DNA of 64,000 nt, taken from Algoriphagus vanfongensis DSM 17529. Its GTDB lineage: Bacteria > Bacteroidota > Bacteroidia > Cytophagales > Cyclobacteriaceae. Positions 1 to 7,718 of this stretch are shown piece by piece. The stretch is from positions 434,001-498,000 of the forward strand of contig NZ_AUBX01000010.1 in the NCBI RefSeq assembly GCF_000429465.1. The letters are read 5' to 3'. Under the pieces are notes generated by a model, which saw nothing but the letters and a program-made list of their open reading frames with translations, did not search any database and was not told the origin of the DNA. The stretch's first letter is position 1, and each line of letters opens with the position of its first letter. Made by a program: the position numbers and the translations under genes.

Positions 1-267
1 TTTCGTTTTATCACAGCTGGCAGGGATCAGATCATCATCAAGATGCCGCTGAGGGGCTTTCATAAAGCCTATCCCGTTACAGATATTTTGGCTTGGGAGG
101 AAGAAGTCGTATTGGCCAATAAGAAAGAGTTTAAACAATTGACGGTGGCATTTGCAGATCAGCAGTCTATCTCTGTGTCCAATCATGAGCACGAAGCCTA
201 TAGCGATTTGGTAAAGTATCTGATCAAAAAAGCGCCGAAGCAACGCATCAAAAGCAAAAAAGCCTGA
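1..267 (+). CDS. C-terminal part of a small PH-like protein (5' end outside window)
   Basis: The frame is open from base 1, with no stop before the TGA at 265-267, so the gene starts upstream of the window and the internal ATG at 43 is probably not its start. The visible 88 residues contain alternating hydrophobic strands followed by a short amphipathic helix (HEAYSDLVKYLIKKAP) and a basic tail. This layout resembles the end of a bacterial PH-like or YcxB-like domain, but the match is only by general pattern. The stop codon lies inside the stem of a strong bidirectional terminator shared with the convergent pyrophosphatase gene. Function unknown. Confidence 0.6.
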   Translation, partial: FRFITAGRDQIIIKMPLRGFHKAYPVTDILAWEEEVVLANKKEFKQLTVAFADQQSISVSNHEHEAYSDLVKYLIKKAPKQRIKSKKA

Positions 268-281
268 TTGCTCAGGCTTTT
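258..281. terminator. Bidirectional hairpin terminator between PH-like gene and ppa
   Basis: A perfect 10-bp inverted repeat (AAAAGCCTGA / TCAGGCTTTT) with a 4-nt loop, flanked by A and T runs on the two sides. It sits between convergent genes and includes the stop codon of the plus-strand gene. Confidence 0.85.
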
Positions 282-285
282 GAAA

Positions 286-825
286 TTACTTCTGGTTTCT
301 GAAGTTTTTATCGTATAGATCGATACTTTCCCGGATGATTCTCAGGGCATCTTCTTTACCCAAGAAGTCTTCCACTTTCACTTCTTTATTTTCCAGTTTT
401 TTATAGTCTTCGAAGAATCTGTGAATTTCCTTCATCAAGTGAGGAGGAAGTTCGTCGATATCATTGATATAATTGACAGACTGATCACCTGCAGCCACGG
501 CGATGATCTTATCATCAGCCTCACCACCATCGACCATGCGCATCACACCGATCACTTTGGCCTCTACCAGACACATGGAAGGGATATCGATCTGAGAAAT
601 AATCAAGATATCCAATGGATCATGATCCTCACAAAAGGTCTGAGGGATAAATCCGTAATTGGCAGGATAGTGAACGGCAGAGAAAAGAACTCTGTCCAGC
701 ATCAGCATTCCTGACTTTTTATGCAATTCGTATTTGCCTTTACTTCCTTTGGGAATCTCAACCACTCCCATCACTACTTCAGGAGATTCTTTCCCGATAT
801 TGACATCATGCCAAGGATTAATCAT
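286..825 (-). CDS. ppa: Inorganic pyrophosphatase, soluble family I
   Basis: Hydrolyses pyrophosphate to two phosphates in the cytosol, pulling biosynthetic reactions forward; a metal-dependent enzyme. The 179-residue length fits family I. The metal-binding signature DHDPLDIL is present near residues 68-75. The N-terminal half carries the [11 protein letters not shown] strand and the [11 protein letters not shown] segment, both family hallmarks. It stands alone on the minus strand: the convergent neighbour shares a hairpin terminator, and the gene upstream (receiver-kinase) ends 75 bp away with a possible promoter box in the gap. Start is the ATG at 825. Confidence 0.96.
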   Translation of the reverse strand: MINPWHDVNIGKESPEVVMGVVEIPKGSKGKYELHKKSGMLMLDRVLFSAVHYPANYGFIPQTFCEDHDPLDILIISQIDIPSMCLVEAKVIGVMRMVDGGEADDKIIAVAAGDQSVNYINDIDELPPHLMKEIHRFFEDYKKLENKEVKVEDFLGKEDALRIIRESIDLYDKNFRNQK

Positions 826-858
826 AGCTTTTCTTTTTGTTTATAAAAAGTGTGGGCG

Positions 859-866
859 CAAAGATA
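859..866 (-). promoter_or_regulatory. Candidate Bacteroidetes -7 box of ppa
   Basis: On the minus strand the bases read TATCTTTG, a match to TAnnTTTG, about 33 bp upstream of the ppa ATG and inside the only intergenic gap. I see no clear TTG at the -33 position, so this is a half-supported call. Confidence 0.4.
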
Positions 867-900
867 AGAGTTCCCTCATTAAATGCCCACATGGATTGTT

Positions 901-1986
901 TTATTTCAAGGATGGCAAGAGCACGCTAAAGGTGGTGCCTTGATGTAGCTCTGACTGCAACTCAATCGTACCGCCCAGCTGCTCGACCGCTTCTTTGACC
1001 ATATATAGTCCCAGGCCTGTACCTACATTTTTCTGGGTGGCTCGGGTGAAGAGGTTGAACACCTCAGGATGGTGCTTGGTATCTATTCCGATTCCATTAT
1101 CCGATAGGATGATACTCGCTTTCCCATCTTCCACTACTACTGTCAGTGTGATTTTCTTTTCAGGTGACTCTCTCTTTTGGAACTGTACTGAATTGCTAAA
1201 CAAATTATTGAGAATCACACGGATCTTGGATTCGTCAGAATAAAAGATATCCTCTTGCTTCACATCGACTTCCAATTGAAAATGTTGCAAATCCCACTTG
1301 GCCCTATAGGCTTCCAACTGCTGCCCGATCAAATCCGCAAACCTAATCTCGGCAATTTTATGCTCTATCTTGGTGGAGCGATAAAAATCCAACATTTTAT
1401 AGATGAAGTCATCCAATTTGGTGGTAGCAGAGTCAATCATTTCAAAATACTCCAAGGTCTCAGGATCTTTGACCTCCATTTTTGCCAATTTGGAAACACC
1501 AGAAATACTCATCAATGGGCCTCTCAACTCATGGGAAAGACTATATACAAACTGATTCATCTCTGAGTGGAGCTTTTTCAACTTCAGGTTTTTCTCCTTC
1601 AGCTCTCTTCTCATAAAGAAAATATCTGCTGCATTTTTGATGGAGTTTTTGATCTGCTCGATATTCCAGGGCTTGTCTATGAATCGGTAGACTTCCCCTT
1701 TGTTGATCGCATCGATCACTGATGCGATATCGGAATATCCTGTCAAAAGGATCCGGATAGGATCCGGATTGATCTCAATAAGCTTTTCAAAAAACTCTGT
1801 CCCGGTCATACCAGGCATGCGCTGATCGGCGATCACGACATGGACTTCTTCCTCTTGGGCCAGCTTCAGCCCTTCTTCTGCATCTATCGCCGTAAAAACT
1901 TTAAAATCCTTGCGAAGCGATGCCCTAAAAGACTTTAGGTTGTTGTCCTCATCATCGATATAGAGTACATGAATTTGGCTATTCAT
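901..1986 (-). CDS. Hybrid two-component protein: receiver domain followed by histidine kinase
   Basis: 361 residues. Residues 5-120 are a CheY-like receiver with acidic pair D11/D12, phospho-acceptor D54 (ADQRMPG) and K105. A helical linker (125-145) leads to a DHp domain with H-box SHELRGP (His152), then a HATPase domain with N box (NNLFSNS), DNGIG and GTGLGLYMVK motifs. The order receiver-first then kinase suggests the kinase is controlled by phosphorylation of its own receiver, presumably by the sensor kinase encoded just upstream. It is the last gene of a four-gene operon and overlaps the preceding kinase gene by 8 bp. No membrane segment, so cytosolic. Its receiver closely resembles the single-domain receiver encoded at 7245-7718, including the QRMP, PDPIR, LLTGY and INKG stretches. 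Output is unknown; there is no DNA-binding domain. Confidence 0.9.
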   Translation of the reverse strand: MNSQIHVLYIDDEDNNLKSFRASLRKDFKVFTAIDAEEGLKLAQEEEVHVVIADQRMPGMTGTEFFEKLIEINPDPIRILLTGYSDIASVIDAINKGEVYRFIDKPWNIEQIKNSIKNAADIFFMRRELKEKNLKLKKLHSEMNQFVYSLSHELRGPLMSISGVSKLAKMEVKDPETLEYFEMIDSATTKLDDFIYKMLDFYRSTKIEHKIAEIRFADLIGQQLEAYRAKWDLQHFQLEVDVKQEDIFYSDESKIRVILNNLFSNSVQFQKRESPEKKITLTVVVEDGKASIILSDNGIGIDTKHHPEVFNLFTRATQKNVGTGLGLYMVKEAVEQLGGTIELQSELHQGTTFSVLLPSLK

Positions 1987-4084
1987 ATTTGGCTGTACTT
2001 TGATAAACAGGTAGCGTTATGATAAAAGTGGTGCCTTGACCTTCTTCGGTCTCGACCTCCATGGTGCCTTTATGGTTTTCAATAATAGAATAAACTATCG
2101 AAAGCCCCAAACCCGTTCCTTTACCAACGGACTTGGTGGTGAAAAACGGTTCAAAAATCCGCTGTTTTACATGATCCGGCATCCCTGGGCCATTATCTTC
2201 TATTTCGATCACTACTTCCTCGCCCAGGGATTTGGTACGAAGAGTGATTTTAGGATCTGCGATCTGATCCAAATGATCCGTGAGAGCATGTACGGCATTG
2301 TTGATGATATTCATGAAGACCTGATTGATCTTGCCAGCCAGACACTCTACCATAGGCAGTTCGCCAAACTCCCGGACAATTCTGATCTTACCGGGAATGG
2401 AGCTATTCAGTAGGATGATGGTGCTATTGATGCCGTCATGCAAATCTACTTTTTTGACATCCTGCTCGTCTACACGTGAGAAAAGCCGAAGACCTTTGAC
2501 AATCTCAACAGTTCGCTTTGCCCCTTCATCCATTCCTTTGAGGAGCTGATCTACCTCATCCAACACATAGTCCAGCTCCAGCTCCTCTTCCAGGTCTTTC
2601 GCTTTTTTCTTGGACTCATCGGTAAATTCCGTTTTGCCTGTCTCTCGATAAAACTCAATGATCTCCATGATATCTGCGATATCCCGTTTGAGTGGAGTCA
2701 CATTGGAGCTCACAAAGTTGATCGGGTTATTGATCTCATGGGCGATACCTGCCGTCAATTGACCTAATGAAGCCATTTTTTCCTGATTGACCAGCTGACT
2801 TTGGGTGTTTTGAAGATTGCGCAATGCCTGCTCCAACTCATCCGTTCTCAGCTTCACTTTCTCTTCAAGCAAGACATTCTGCTCTTTGACGAGCTGTTCA
2901 TTTTCTTTCAAAGCATGCAGCTTTTCAGCTTGCTCTCTTTCTTTCTCTTTCTTCAGGATATTGATCTTATCAGCCAAAGCAAAAGCCAACAATATCGTCT
3001 CAAATGTGACCCCTATCGTAAACACGTAATTTGTGAAGAAATTATGCGGAAGGAAATTGAGATATCGCAGCAAGAAGACCACCATACTTCCAATCAATAA
3101 GGAGAAGGCGAAAAGAAAGAATTTGGCAGGTCTATAGCCTTTTCTCAAGCTGAAAATTGATATTGCCAGCAGGTAAAAAGACACAAAGCCAAGCATGCTC
3201 TGCATCATCCGGATATTGATCTGACCGATTCCGAAATCGACAAAGAAGGTAATCAGGATCAAAAAGTAAAGAACCAAAACAGCGACACCTATCTGGTAGA
3301 CTCGCTTATTGAGGTTTTTGATATTCAAGAACTTCAGGGAATAAAATATCCCAGTCATAGATACCAAAATGGTGGTGATATAAAATGCGCGCTCTTTGAG
3401 GAAAACACTATCCGGCCAGAAGTAAGCATCTATGTACCCGCCCAAAACTCCTTGATTGAGGCCTTCCAGTAAAATATAGAGAATATAAATCCCATAGAGA
3501 TAATCTCTGGTCGATGACCACAAAAAGAGATTGTAGAAAAACATCGCCAACACAATCCCAAAATAAACCCCAAACAAGACATTCTTTTGGTCCAGTTTGA
3601 GTTCAAAAGCTGAATCCGCCTCATGATTGATTCCGATCGGGACGACGATATTCCCCAAACTTTTCACCTTGATGTAGTAGGTCAGGCTTTCATTGACAGG
3701 GATGTGATCTTGATTGAAAAGCGAATTGAATTCATTTTTGGTATAATTAACCCGACCGAGCTTAGACAAAAGTCTACCATTCTCGCCATATACCTCAATC
3801 TCATTCAACATCGGATTTTCGAAAGAAATGCGAAGCTCCCTTTCTTCAGCGTATTTCTGATCTAAGATTATTTTGATGAGATAAACTGAATCACTGTATC
3901 CCAAAAAAAGATTGGGATCATCTACCTCGGTCCAGGTAGAGACTTCCAAACTCGCCGGATCTAATTCCTCCACAGAATCGGCGATGGTGAGATATCCTAT
4001 GTATTCATAATCTTCGACTGTCCGATGCTTGCATGAAAAACACAGGACGGCTGCCAAAATAACTAATACGACTGTTCTGATCAT
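1979..4084 (-). CDS. 7TM-DISM sensor histidine kinase
   Basis: 701 residues. A hydrophobic N-terminal export segment (3-18) is followed by an extracellular 7TMR-DISMED2-like beta domain (about 25-155), then seven transmembrane segments (about 168-370) of the 7TM-DISM type, a charged coiled coil (372-435), a DHp domain with H-box GIAHEINNPINF (His449), and a HATPase domain with DNGPGM and GTGLGLSIV motifs. DISM receptors are thought to bind small molecules or carbohydrate-like ligands outside the cell. The gene overlaps its upstream neighbour by 4 bp (ATGA) and its downstream neighbour by 8 bp, so translation is probably coupled. The context (biosynthesis-like enzymes upstream, receiver-kinase downstream) suggests it senses something linked to those enzymes, which is inference. 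Confidence 0.92.
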   Translation of the reverse strand: MIRTVVLVILAAVLCFSCKHRTVEDYEYIGYLTIADSVEELDPASLEVSTWTEVDDPNLFLGYSDSVYLIKIILDQKYAEERELRISFENPMLNEIEVYGENGRLLSKLGRVNYTKNEFNSLFNQDHIPVNESLTYYIKVKSLGNIVVPIGINHEADSAFELKLDQKNVLFGVYFGIVLAMFFYNLFLWSSTRDYLYGIYILYILLEGLNQGVLGGYIDAYFWPDSVFLKERAFYITTILVSMTGIFYSLKFLNIKNLNKRVYQIGVAVLVLYFLILITFFVDFGIGQINIRMMQSMLGFVSFYLLAISIFSLRKGYRPAKFFLFAFSLLIGSMVVFLLRYLNFLPHNFFTNYVFTIGVTFETILLAFALADKINILKKEKEREQAEKLHALKENEQLVKEQNVLLEEKVKLRTDELEQALRNLQNTQSQLVNQEKMASLGQLTAGIAHEINNPINFVSSNVTPLKRDIADIMEIIEFYRETGKTEFTDESKKKAKDLEEELELDYVLDEVDQLLKGMDEGAKRTVEIVKGLRLFSRVDEQDVKKVDLHDGINSTIILLNSSIPGKIRIVREFGELPMVECLAGKINQVFMNIINNAVHALTDHLDQIADPKITLRTKSLGEEVVIEIEDNGPGMPDHVKQRIFEPFFTTKSVGKGTGLGLSIVYSIIENHKGTMEVETEEGQGTTFIITLPVYQSTAKYE

Positions 4085-4767
4085 TCTAAAAAAGATGTGT
4101 ACTCCAATGTAACTTGTCTGTTTCTGTAGACCTCCTCGATGATCAGAGATCTATTGTTTCTGATTCTAAAAATCGGCTCACGATGCTCTTCGGCTGTCAT
4201 CGGTAAGTTGACGACATCATGAAGTTTCATCGCAGTAGCGATCAGGTCCAATTTAGGATAATAAAAGGTACCATTGTTGCCCACCTCGGATAAAATTTCA
4301 TATCCGATCTCCAATCCCAATTTCACAGTGGTAGGTGCAAAAAGCGCATAAAGCGAATTGAGGCCGATTTTGGGAGCCAAAGCCAAACAGGCTTTCACCA
4401 TAAATATAGCTCCGATACCCAATCCCGTGATTTTCCGGGAATTCCATAGCCCACATACCTCACCTGTACCTGCATCAAGATCTTTGGCGATCACCTCCCT
4501 GATAGAGCTATCCAAATCCTGAATCGCCTCAACCATAGGAAGCGGGGATATTTCGTTTGCCTTGTGAATTCGTGCTCCTCCGTAGATTTGACCATCTTCG
4601 CTGGACTCTACGATCACGACAATTACGTCCGGATTTTGTGCCCAAGAATTGTTCGCAGAAGTGACTTTCTTGACACCTATGCTCTCGAGCACCTGGCGAT
4701 GTCCTTCTATAAACATCTCACACCGATCCGGATAATCTACAGCCTTAAACGCAATCAATTTGTACAT
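4081..4767 (-). CDS. Putative GNAT-fold acyltransferase, LuxI/FeeM-like
   Basis: 228 residues, no signal peptide or membrane segment. The centre fits a GNAT-type acyltransferase: strand GGARI (63-67), then E103 in GEVCGLW, a basic GxGxG-like turn (R111 to A120) and the long helix, then a strand and helix ending in LGLEIGYEIL (150-159), which corresponds to the 'GF' end of GNAT domains. This layout is shared with LuxI-type acyl-homoserine-lactone synthases and FeeM-type N-acyl amino acid synthases, as well as ordinary acetyltransferases. I cannot say which acyl donor or acceptor it uses. It starts 3 bp after the E1-nitroreductase gene and overlaps the sensor kinase by 4 bp, so it belongs to the same transcript. 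Family assignment is by pattern only. Confidence 0.6.
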   Translation of the reverse strand: MYKLIAFKAVDYPDRCEMFIEGHRQVLESIGVKKVTSANNSWAQNPDVIVVIVESSEDGQIYGGARIHKANEISPLPMVEAIQDLDSSIREVIAKDLDAGTGEVCGLWNSRKITGLGIGAIFMVKACLALAPKIGLNSLYALFAPTTVKLGLEIGYEILSEVGNNGTFYYPKLDLIATAMKLHDVVNLPMTAEEHREPIFRIRNNRSLIIEEVYRNRQVTLEYTSFLE

Positions 4768-4770
4768 ATC

Positions 4771-7041
4771 CTACAGAACTATAAGGCTTTCCCAAACATC
4801 TCTTCTATAAGAACGCATACTCGGTTCGTCTGCTTTATTGAGCCGGATCATAAAAATCTCATTCCTTTGATTGTCTTTATTGAAAATCTGGTTTAAATCT
4901 TTTTTCAACTCCAAAATCCCAGCCTTTTCTTCTTTAGTAAAACCACTCTCTTCTTCATTTTCCACTCGGTGAAATATAAATAAAGAAGCTGAAATTGGCT
5001 GAACACTGATCCCCAGCAAATTGGCTTGAAGCCAGATACGCTGCAAAGTCATCCCTGCCTTCAGAATGGAAACAGGATCATATTGTTCACTTTGGATCAT
5101 CAGCACAGCTGATGAAGTCAGCACTGTATCATCCGATATTTTGGAAAGGCCAAAGCCTAAATCTTGCTTTCTAAAAAACTCCACCGTACCCGGGTCTCTC
5201 ACAAGCCCCATAGCGGCTCGTGCTGATGGATCCATTTCAAGTGTGGCGATATCGATGCCATCTCCGGTACTTTTAGCCTCCTCATCGGACCATCGGATCT
5301 CATTCATAAAATCACTATATCCCTGCTCATGCAGCAATCGATAGCGATCCATCCCGCCGATGACTTTGGCCAAAAGCTTAAGTTCTGTATCACTGGAAAT
5401 CAACTCAAGTTCAATCCCACTTTCTGATGCCCCGATAGATGTCAGTAGCTCCAAATCTTCTTGTTTGAGTGCGACCTTCGGACCATTTTTTCTATTGGTA
5501 CAGCGCAATGGGATCGCTTCTGTAAGCGATGCAAACGGCACTTTCAAACTTTGGGATGACTTGGAAAGAAACCGTACCTGAGCGATGTAATCTTGGTCAA
5601 ATTCAGTGATTTTGAAATCAATCTCCAATTCAAGCCCCATGTCAGCACCTGCCAATCGAATAGTCTCGAGCGCAGCGCCAAATGCCAAAAGCGAACCAGA
5701 ACTCTTATAATCAAGAAGCGAATGACTCAATACTTTATCTTCAAACAGATGAAGTACCCCCTTCTGATCCATGATCCACTTCCAAGGCTGACAGTTTCCT
5801 CCTGATGGCGCCAAATTGGCCAATCGAATCAATTGCTCCAGCTCAATCTTATCCAGTTTATAGGGTGATTCTAGGCTTGATTCAGGCAATTGAACTGCTG
5901 ACCAATCCCGAGTAACCGGCTGATTGGAAGAATCGGAATTTCTAGTTGCTTTTGGTACAGGGACAAGCTCATCTAAGTCTACATAATACCTTCCCGACTG
6001 AACGGACTCTCCCAGCAGAAACTTTCGTGCCACATGCCCTACAGAAGCTCCTCCCAAAAATACTGCTGAGGCCAGTTGAGGCCAGGAAGTAATACTTTGA
6101 GTCACCTCCAGAAGTGACGCTTTCATTCGGGTAGAAAGCGTATCTTCTCCCGTAATTTTGAGCACCATAGGTACTTTTTGCTTATTGGTCAGATTGGAAA
6201 GTGACTGCACATTGACTTCTCCCAAATAACCATGAAAAAGCGGCCTATTTGGCTCTATGTCGTATCTTTCTATATCCAGCATTCCTCTATCTGATGTTTC
6301 CATCATGAGAGAAACCTTTTTTGATCGGGCTTTTTCTCGGAGGAGTACTTTGATATCCAAACTATCGCACTCGTCTACGATCAAGTCGAGCATCCCTCCC
6401 TTTTCAAAAAAGTCATCAATCGATTCCTTTGTAATTCCCTCTCTGTACAAGGTCAATTTAAGATAAGGATCAAGTTCGGAGATTTCCCGAGCAGCTATGA
6501 CCACCTTCTCTGTACCCAGGCTGGTCACTCCAGCTCTCAGTCTATTGAGATTGCTCAGCTCCAATGTGTCAAAATCAGCGAGGCGTAATTCTCCGCAGCT
6601 TCTTTCCAAAGCCATGACCAACGCAATACTTTGACCTACAGAAAGTCCTACAATACCGACCTTTTTTTGCGCCAGCTCTGCTTGCTCCTGAGGTGTTATT
6701 TTATAGTTATTGCGCAGCGTCCTTACTTTGACAAACTCCTCCTCTGGAAGGAGATGAACAATGCTATATTTCCATGGGTAGTAGACCCAGTTGCCATAGT
6801 CTTCACGATTGGTGGTACCAAAAAATTCATCCAACTTTTCAGTCAGTTGTTCCTGGGTGAAGTTTGTGCCCGGCTCTGCAGCCTTGACGAGATCGACCGC
6901 CTGATTATCAATCTGATCCACCACAGTAATCTGCGGATCATCTATCAAACCTTTTATTTTTTCCTTATCGATGGGATTGGTCGGATCAAGGATGAGCGGG
7001 TATACTTGATCTACCAAAGCGGATTTGGCAGGAATAAGCAT
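4771..7041 (-). CDS. E1/ThiF-like adenylating domain fused to a nitroreductase domain (Rv1355c/MoeY-like)
   Basis: 756 residues. After an unassigned N-terminal part (1-120) comes a ThiF/E1-type Rossmann domain (about 120-365): nucleotide loop GLSVGQS (132-138), DFD (156-158), the NLNR arginine (R167), K179 and the late aspartate in VDECDS (223-228). These are the residues used by E1-like enzymes to adenylate a carboxyl group. I see no CxxC zinc pairs. Residues 395-745 form an FMN-dependent nitroreductase-like domain, with the ANLAPSGGNCQPW motif at 408-420. The fusion is the one known from mycobacterial Rv1355c (annotated MoeY), whose true substrate is not established, so a molybdopterin role should not be assumed. 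It is the first gene of the operon 7041-901, with 203 bp to the divergent receiver gene. Confidence 0.85.
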   Translation of the reverse strand: MLIPAKSALVDQVYPLILDPTNPIDKEKIKGLIDDPQITVVDQIDNQAVDLVKAAEPGTNFTQEQLTEKLDEFFGTTNREDYGNWVYYPWKYSIVHLLPEEEFVKVRTLRNNYKITPQEQAELAQKKVGIVGLSVGQSIALVMALERSCGELRLADFDTLELSNLNRLRAGVTSLGTEKVVIAAREISELDPYLKLTLYREGITKESIDDFFEKGGMLDLIVDECDSLDIKVLLREKARSKKVSLMMETSDRGMLDIERYDIEPNRPLFHGYLGEVNVQSLSNLTNKQKVPMVLKITGEDTLSTRMKASLLEVTQSITSWPQLASAVFLGGASVGHVARKFLLGESVQSGRYYVDLDELVPVPKATRNSDSSNQPVTRDWSAVQLPESSLESPYKLDKIELEQLIRLANLAPSGGNCQPWKWIMDQKGVLHLFEDKVLSHSLLDYKSSGSLLAFGAALETIRLAGADMGLELEIDFKITEFDQDYIAQVRFLSKSSQSLKVPFASLTEAIPLRCTNRKNGPKVALKQEDLELLTSIGASESGIELELISSDTELKLLAKVIGGMDRYRLLHEQGYSDFMNEIRWSDEEAKSTGDGIDIATLEMDPSARAAMGLVRDPGTVEFFRKQDLGFGLSKISDDTVLTSSAVLMIQSEQYDPVSILKAGMTLQRIWLQANLLGISVQPISASLFIFHRVENEEESGFTKEEKAGILELKKDLNQIFNKDNQRNEIFMIRLNKADEPSMRSYRRDVWESLIVL

Positions 7042-7244
7042 TTTAAAAGAAAGACAATAGGGTGATTTGTCTTGTAAAGTTAGTTTTTATTTTATACCAC
7101 AAATGAAAAATCCCAATATTTTGTTAAAAATCACAGCAAAATATAACTCCTTGTCGGTTAATCCACTATTAGAAATTGTTTGTTTTTGAGAAAAAAAATA
7201 CAATTATTTGAATCGTAATTAGAATATTCCAAGTTGGTACCTCC

Positions 7245-7718
7245 ATGGATACTGAAAAAGCAGATAAAATAAGGATCTTGTATGTAGATGATGAAGAGAA
7301 CAATCTTCAAGCATTTAAGGCTACATTTCGTCGTGATTATAAGATATTTATCGCTATATCTGCCAAAGAAGGACGAGAAATCCTCGAGAAAGAGGAAGTT
7401 GATATCATCATCACTGATCAGCGCATGCCGGAGCAGACCGGCGTGGAGTTTCTTGAATCCATCATCCCCATTCACCCAGATCCGATCCGGGTATTATTGA
7501 CGGGCTACACCGATATCCAGGCAGTGATCGATGCGATCAACAAAGGCCAGGTGTATCATTACCTCACCAAGCCTTGGGAGGAAGATTATCTGCGGACTGT
7601 CATCAAAAATGCCTTTGAGATCTATACATTGAGAAAAGAAAATGAAAAACTGACGCAAGCGCTTATCAAAGCCAATGATCAGTTGGAGTTTCTCTTGCGC
7701 CAAAACCTACTCTCTTAA
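7245..7718 (+). CDS. Single-domain response regulator (CheY-like receiver)
   Basis: 157 residues: a receiver domain (about 7-122) with the acidic pair in YVDDEENN, phospho-acceptor Asp in TDQRMPE, LLTGYTD and the KPW lysine, followed by a short coiled-coil tail (about 125-155). No output domain is present, so it probably acts as a phosphate shuttle or through protein contacts. It diverges from the E1-nitroreductase operon and is strongly similar to the receiver of the hybrid kinase at 901-1986, suggesting duplication within the locus. Its 3' end overlaps the convergent alanine dehydrogenase gene by 4 bp. Start ATG at 7245. Confidence 0.9.
   Translation: MDTEKADKIRILYVDDEENNLQAFKATFRRDYKIFIAISAKEGREILEKEEVDIIITDQRMPEQTGVEFLESIIPIHPDPIRVLLTGYTDIQAVIDAINKGQVYHYLTKPWEEDYLRTVIKNAFEIYTLRKENEKLTQALIKANDQLEFLLRQNLLS

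Noticed and set aside
232-257. Lys/Ala-rich tail of the first gene as a separate peptide
   Set aside because: It is simply the C-terminus of the open frame running from base 1.
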